Assembly: GCF_007748195.1 (NCBI RefSeq)
Contig: NZ_CP037920.1
Span: forward strand, 5,857,800-5,921,799
Length of the DNA: 64,000 nt
Source: Gimesia aquarii
GTDB lineage: Bacteria; Planctomycetota; Planctomycetia; Planctomycetales; Planctomycetaceae
Direction: 5' to 3'
The notes under the pieces were generated by a model. It worked only from the letters and a program-made list of their open reading frames with translations. It did no database searches and was not told the origin of the DNA. Within the stretch, counting starts at the first letter, position 1, and each line of letters opens with the position of its first letter. This document shows positions 60,237-64,000 of this stretch, in pieces. The position numbers were made by a program, and so were the translations under genes.

Positions 60237-61550
60237 TTAGATCTGTGGCAGTTCCCAATTTTGTCGGTATTCTCGTCCCAGGAATCCATTTGCCTGTTCG
60301 TCATTGACAAAACGTGCTTGTTTTTTGTCAAAGTGAATTTCTCTACCGACTCGATAAGCAATGTTACCCAGGTGACATAAAGCACTTGAAGTATGGCCAA
60401 TCTCAATATCAGAAGTTGGTCTGTTTCTTGTCTTGATGCAATCCACAAAATTGCGATGATGTGTTACAGCCTGATCACTGGTTCCGGAAGTAGCAGCCTC
60501 TTTCTGATCGTAAACTTTCCACCCCCCCCGATCGACCACAAGTGTTCCTCGATCCCCATAAAAAGCAGCGGCAGCATTACGACCTTCCATGCCATGCACG
60601 CTCCAAAGTCGATGCTCCCATAGAAGTGTTTTATCTGCATAACTAAACTGTACAGTTTGGGTATCTGGTGTTTCCTGATCGTCGTCAAAGAAATATTTTC
60701 CTCCTGAAGCGGATATTTTCTCTGGTAGTTCTACACCAAGGCCCCAGCGTGCAATATCCAGCATATGCACTCCCCAGTTGCCCATCTCACCAGTTCCATA
60801 ATCCCAGAACCAGTGCCAGTTATAATGAAATCGATTTGGATTAAAAGGACGTTTCGCAGCCGGTCCCAACCAGAGGTCATAATTCACTCCGGTCGGAATT
60901 GATGCATTTTTCTTTTTACCGATTGGTTTCCGACGATGAATCATCCAGGCTTTAGCCAATTTAACGTTGCCTAATTTTCCACTACGTACAAAATCAACTG
61001 CAGATTGAAAATGCGCACCACTACGTTGATGAATTCCGGATTGAATCACACGCTGGTGCTTTCTCCCTGCCTCGATAATCTTCATTCCTTCATTGAAATT
61101 ATGTGAAACGGGTTTTTCAACATAGACATCTTTTCCTGCCTGACAAGCCATGATTGCCATCAATGCATGCCAATGGTCAGGCGTCGCGATAACAACTCCG
61201 TCAATTTCCGGGTCATCCAGAACTTTACGAAAATCCGTTACGAAGTCTGGCCCTACTCCCTGTGCCTTTTCAATCGACTTCATTGCTGCAGGTATTACTG
61301 ATTCATCTACATCGCAGATAGTTTTGAATCGGACATCGGAAAAACCAGCCATACTGGATGTTAAAAATTTCCCCTGCCCACGAACGCCAATCCCGGCCAA
61401 GACGACTCGTTCATTTGGCGAAGATTCTGCCAGTGATACATTACTGGCCAAGCCAACAACGCCCGCAGCCATTCCGGCAGCATTTCGCGCACTTCGATCT
61501 AGAAATTGACGACGATTCACGTCTCTTTTCAGAAATTCTTCTACGTCCAC
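60237..61550 (-). CDS. Tat-exported Gfo/Idh/MocA family oxidoreductase
   Basis: The start is a GTG at 61550 with GAGAGG upstream. The 437-residue product has a Tat signal (NRRQFLDRSARNAAGMAAG, about 12-30), then a Rossmann fold with AGIGVRGQG (GxGxxG, about 53-60), the family's EKPV motif (VYVEKPVSHNFNEG) and SGIHQRSGAHFQSA. The C-terminal domain has HWFWDYGTGEMGNWGVHMLD, the planctomycete form of this family. Members oxidise or reduce sugars or inositols using NAD(P), some with the cofactor bound tightly for use in the periplasm. The substrate cannot be told. It is monocistronic and convergent with tadC. Confidence 0.92.
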   Translation of the reverse strand: MDVEEFLKRDVNRRQFLDRSARNAAGMAAGVVGLASNVSLAESSPNERVVLAGIGVRGQGKFLTSSMAGFSDVRFKTICDVDESVIPAAMKSIEKAQGVGPDFVTDFRKVLDDPEIDGVVIATPDHWHALMAIMACQAGKDVYVEKPVSHNFNEGMKIIEAGRKHQRVIQSGIHQRSGAHFQSAVDFVRSGKLGNVKLAKAWMIHRRKPIGKKKNASIPTGVNYDLWLGPAAKRPFNPNRFHYNWHWFWDYGTGEMGNWGVHMLDIARWGLGVELPEKISASGGKYFFDDDQETPDTQTVQFSYADKTLLWEHRLWSVHGMEGRNAAAAFYGDRGTLVVDRGGWKVYDQKEAATSGTSDQAVTHHRNFVDCIKTRNRPTSDIEIGHTSSALCHLGNIAYRVGREIHFDKKQARFVNDEQANGFLGREYRQNWELPQI

Positions 61551-61869
61551 AAAAAACCTCTCGCTTAACTTACGGACTCATAAGAACTTTTGTATTTCAT
61601 TCAGTTCATGGATTTATTATGCACAATTGAATGTCTATTATTATATCAGGTATAAGTACGTTTGTCAGACCTTCATTCTATGAAGGAGACCCATTTCTGT
61701 TACATTAAAATACGTGTCATCCCTAAGAACTGAACAAAAAATTCTTTGATTCTTTTTACTTGCTTTTCAACATGAATTCATTGTAGTAAAAATAGTTCTA
61801 CAGACGTTATCAGTATGATGCACTAAACCAGTCCTCCAATCTTGAAAGCGATCAAAAAGAAACTTTCGA
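61551..61869. other. Divergent promoter region between oxidoreductase and zinc-ribbon genes
   Basis: This is an AT-rich gap of 319 bases. A small TGTAG...CTACA pairing at about 61782-61802 and several T/A runs are visible, but no clear promoter or gene. Confidence 0.35.
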
Positions 61870-62565
61870 ATGCCTATCAAATTTCGGTGTCAACATTGTG
61901 ATCAACTCATGGGAATTTCACGTTCCAAAGCAGGCGAAATTGTAGACTGCCCGACCTGCGGTTTATCGGTGCGAGTCCCTGGTCTGGATGGTCAAATTGC
62001 CCCCATCCCTCAGCCTAAGCTGAATCTAAAAGATTCAGAGTTGTCTAATGCGCTGGATGAATTAGCGTCAATCGGTACTAACGTCACGCTTGACAAGCAA
62101 GTAAATTCCGATCTCGACCACGATCTTCAGATTCCTAATTCAACAGCCCCTGAACCTCAAGTCAAAGAGCCAGATTCAGCAGAGGCATTCAAAGCTATCC
62201 CAGTCAGAGAAATTAATCATAGTGCCCTGGTTCAACAAGTTGAAGAAATCAACCCGACTCCGATGCCGGCAACACCAGTAGCTCCCGTCAACCAGTCAGC
62301 AGCAATAGATCAAATCAACCCGACTGATTTAGACCATGAACACGAATTGACCAACCTGGCCAGCCTCGCACAAAAACGTGCCGCCGATATGCTGGTAGAA
62401 AAAAAGAAAGCGCGGTTGAAACGTTCTGCAAAGTATGAACTACCCACGGGAACCTGGGTGATTATTCTAATCACATTTGCTGCATTGACTTTTTCAATCG
62501 GTTTACTTGTAGGCAGAAATATGTCCAATGTGCTACCTGCCTCTCCAAACGCAACTCAGAATTAA
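61870..62565 (+). CDS. Zinc-ribbon protein with C-terminal membrane anchor
   Basis: This 231-residue protein has an N-terminal zinc ribbon with two CxxC pairs (CQHCDQ at about 7-12 and CPTCG at about 28-32), a long acidic Pro/Glu/Asn-rich linker (about 45-165), a basic segment and one membrane helix (about 197-218). Such proteins with a ribbon of FRCQHCDQLMG type are frequent in planctomycetes; the function is unknown. The layout, a soluble ribbon tethered to the membrane, suggests a regulatory or sensor role. It converges on arsC with five bases between the stops. Confidence 0.8.
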   Translation: MPIKFRCQHCDQLMGISRSKAGEIVDCPTCGLSVRVPGLDGQIAPIPQPKLNLKDSELSNALDELASIGTNVTLDKQVNSDLDHDLQIPNSTAPEPQVKEPDSAEAFKAIPVREINHSALVQQVEEINPTPMPATPVAPVNQSAAIDQINPTDLDHEHELTNLASLAQKRAADMLVEKKKARLKRSAKYELPTGTWVIILITFAALTFSIGLLVGRNMSNVLPASPNATQN

Positions 62566-62569
62566 TACT

Positions 62570-62914
62570 TTATAAGAGTTCGTTGACATTCTCTGGAGGC
62601 CGTCCCAGTACAGCTTTTCGTCCCTTGACCACGATGGGTCGTTCAATCAATGTGGGATGCTCTACCATAACGGCAATCGCTTCTTCGCGAGACATCTCCT
62701 GTTCAGCAAGATTCAGTTCGCGATAAATTTTTTCTCCTTTACGCATTAATTCTTGCGGCTCTCGATTTAACTTTTTCAATATGGAATCCAACTCTTCAGC
62801 AGTCGGAGGTGATTTTAAATATTCGATGACTTGTAGTTGATTACCCGACTCTTCAATCAGAGCCAGTGCTTGACGACTCTTACTACAACGTGGGTTATGA
62901 TAAATTTTGATCAT
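62570..62914 (-). CDS. arsC: Arsenate reductase, ArsC glutaredoxin-coupled type
   Basis: From the ATG at 62914 the protein has 114 residues and lines up with E. coli ArsC: catalytic Cys10 in YHNPRCSKSR and the three arsenate-binding arginines Arg58 (LMRKGEKIY), Arg92 (LIERPIVV) and Arg105 (VLGRPPENV), matching Cys12, Arg60, Arg94 and Arg107. It reduces arsenate to arsenite with glutaredoxin. The frame could begin six codons upstream at a TTG, but MIKIYHNPRC is the usual start. Its first 20 bases overlap the end of the sulfatase gene. No arsB/acr3 or arsR is seen nearby. Confidence 0.92.
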   Translation of the reverse strand: MIKIYHNPRCSKSRQALALIEESGNQLQVIEYLKSPPTAEELDSILKKLNREPQELMRKGEKIYRELNLAEQEMSREEAIAVMVEHPTLIERPIVVKGRKAVLGRPPENVNELL

Positions 62915-64000
62915 GTTTTTTGCTCTGCTCAAGTCGAGAGGAAAACTGTGCTACGACTTCAGGTAGTTGTGCATGCAACTCGTAGACATCCCATCGGTCC
63001 ATCGGCTTTTGATAAAGTTGCGTTGTCAGGTTATCACTCAACATTTCAGTCTCTCCAGAATCGAAAGACTCCCGATTAATTGCTAGTCGCAGATAATAAA
63101 AATCTGTCGAACGTAATGCAATAGCCTGATCACTGGCGGCATAAATTAAGGGCTCAGAAAAAGCCTTTCGATCAAGAATCACATCGAATAAATTATTTCC
63201 AAGGTTGGAATCTATCTCGAGTGGTTTTCCGAACCAGGATGATATTGAGACTGGAAGATCTGCTGGCTGCGAGAGAAATTGCCGTCTGTTACCTTGCTGT
63301 TCATTCTTAGAATCGTAAATAAACAAAGGTACGTGGCTTATTTCTTCAAACAGCCCCCAGTCCTCTGCTTGCCGAACTGGTCCTAGAAGTGCGTTTCCGC
63401 CCTTCGCTGCTGTCACTATCAATAGAAATGAATGTGTTTCTGCATAATCTAACATTTGATCGAGGAAACGTCCAAACCATTGATCGAGCAATGTTACATA
63501 ACCTGCATAGATGGCCCGTGCCATCTGTCGTTCATGGTCATCGAGTTCAGACCACTCTTCAGGATTGGTAAATAACTCAGCGACAACCGTGATCAATTCC
63601 AGCCAGTCCTCTGGATCAAGATCTGGTTCTGAATAATCCGACGGTTCATCTTCCTCTGATAAGCTTTGCTCAGCATGATCTCCTACAAGATTAACTTCAT
63701 CAAAATTCTCTTCTTCCGTATCTCCCTGATCGAGTACTTCATCAAGATACAACGTAGAGAAAAACTCCGGAGCTAACGGAGATAAGGGAACCCCTGTGGA
63801 CCGAATCCAAATTAATCGCTCTTGAGAATCTTCCATCCACTCTGGCAGTCGTTCGATTGCAGCTTGCATCAACTGCGCTATGGGAGTTTTGTCTTCGCTG
63901 ACTTTGAATCCATTTTTCCCAACTATTGTCTCGACTTGATCGAATTCTACAAAATAATTCTCTTGAGATCGATCAGTTGCATTGCGCCCCGTTTGACTAT
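62895..64000 (-). CDS. Sulfatase-family protein, C-terminal part (5' end outside window)
   Basis: The frame is open to the window's right edge, so about 367 residues of the C-terminal part are seen. The segment MARAIYAGYVTLLDQWFGRFLDQM is the sulfatase-family block, followed by VPLFIYDSK and a QPADLPVSI stretch like the metal-site region and C-terminal loop of these enzymes. An unusually acidic insert (rich in Asp/Glu) precedes it at about 90-130 visible residues. The catalytic Cys/Ser-x-Pro-x-Arg site lies outside the window, so the activity cannot be judged. Its stop overlaps the arsC start by 20 bases, implying co-transcription. Confidence 0.75.
   Translation of the reverse strand, partial: SQTGRNATDRSQENYFVEFDQVETIVGKNGFKVSEDKTPIAQLMQAAIERLPEWMEDSQERLIWIRSTGVPLSPLAPEFFSTLYLDEVLDQGDTEEENFDEVNLVGDHAEQSLSEEDEPSDYSEPDLDPEDWLELITVVAELFTNPEEWSELDDHERQMARAIYAGYVTLLDQWFGRFLDQMLDYAETHSFLLIVTAAKGGNALLGPVRQAEDWGLFEEISHVPLFIYDSKNEQQGNRRQFLSQPADLPVSISSWFGKPLEIDSNLGNNLFDVILDRKAFSEPLIYAASDQAIALRSTDFYYLRLAINRESFDSGETEMLSDNLTTQLYQKPMDRWDVYELHAQLPEVVAQFSSRLEQSKKHDQNLS

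Noticed and set aside
62915-62932. TTG start six codons upstream for arsC
   Set aside because: ArsC proteins begin a few residues before the active-site motif; the ATG at 62914 fits this.

Overview
The window looks like a stretch of a Planctomycetota chromosome, probably from the Gimesia/Planctomyces-like group. The evidence is a DUF1549/DUF1553 protein followed by a DUF1501 protein, a PurL with PurS-like domains fused at its N-terminus, many Tat- or Sec-exported proteins, weak or absent Shine-Dalgarno sites at many genes, and a large share of long proteins without recognisable families. This assignment is an inference from gene content; no rRNA or tRNA gene is present to anchor it.

Layout. 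1-375 is the tail of a CnoX-like thioredoxin. 384-5343 (minus) is a three-gene ExbB/ExbD-like membrane operon. 5910-9929 (plus) encodes a 1339-residue orphan and converges on a divergent EF-G paralogue (10022-12133, minus) and a polytopic membrane protein (12517-13878, minus). 14108-18479 holds a DUF1549, a DUF1501 and a PQQ-propeller gene. 18600-22505 holds tyrA and purL.

The centre of the window is two convergent envelope operons. 22855-41335 (plus) contains moxR, a DUF58 gene, two von Willebrand A membrane proteins, a DUF4175-like membrane protein, a Gln/Lys-rich secreted coiled coil, a secreted helical-repeat protein, an NPCBM protein and three tandem HtrA-type (S1C) proteins. The first HtrA has an intact His-Asp-Ser triad, the second has lost His and Ser, and the third has lost all three. 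The facing operon, 51498 to 41402 (minus), encodes an 1139-residue and a 2226-residue protein. The larger one appears to be two copies of the smaller one's architecture (signal or TM, beta-rich ectodomain, TM cluster) joined end to end. I regard these two operons as the best candidate for an undescribed system, plausibly MoxR/VWA-controlled envelope assembly or surveillance; that role is inference.

51756-52541 (minus) is an inositol-monophosphatase. 53169-60155 (plus) is a Tad/Flp pilus locus (tadV, tadE, cpaB, tadG-like, cpaF, tadB, tadC) that lacks a pilin, secretin and CpaE/TadZ inside the window. The right end carries a Tat-exported Gfo/Idh/MocA oxidoreductase, a zinc-ribbon membrane protein, an ArsC-type arsenate reductase and the 3' part of a sulfatase that runs off the window. 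Three strong hairpins (9965-9991, 19522-19562, 60176-60211) act as probable terminators. I found no rRNA, tRNA, CRISPR array, IS element or phage gene.
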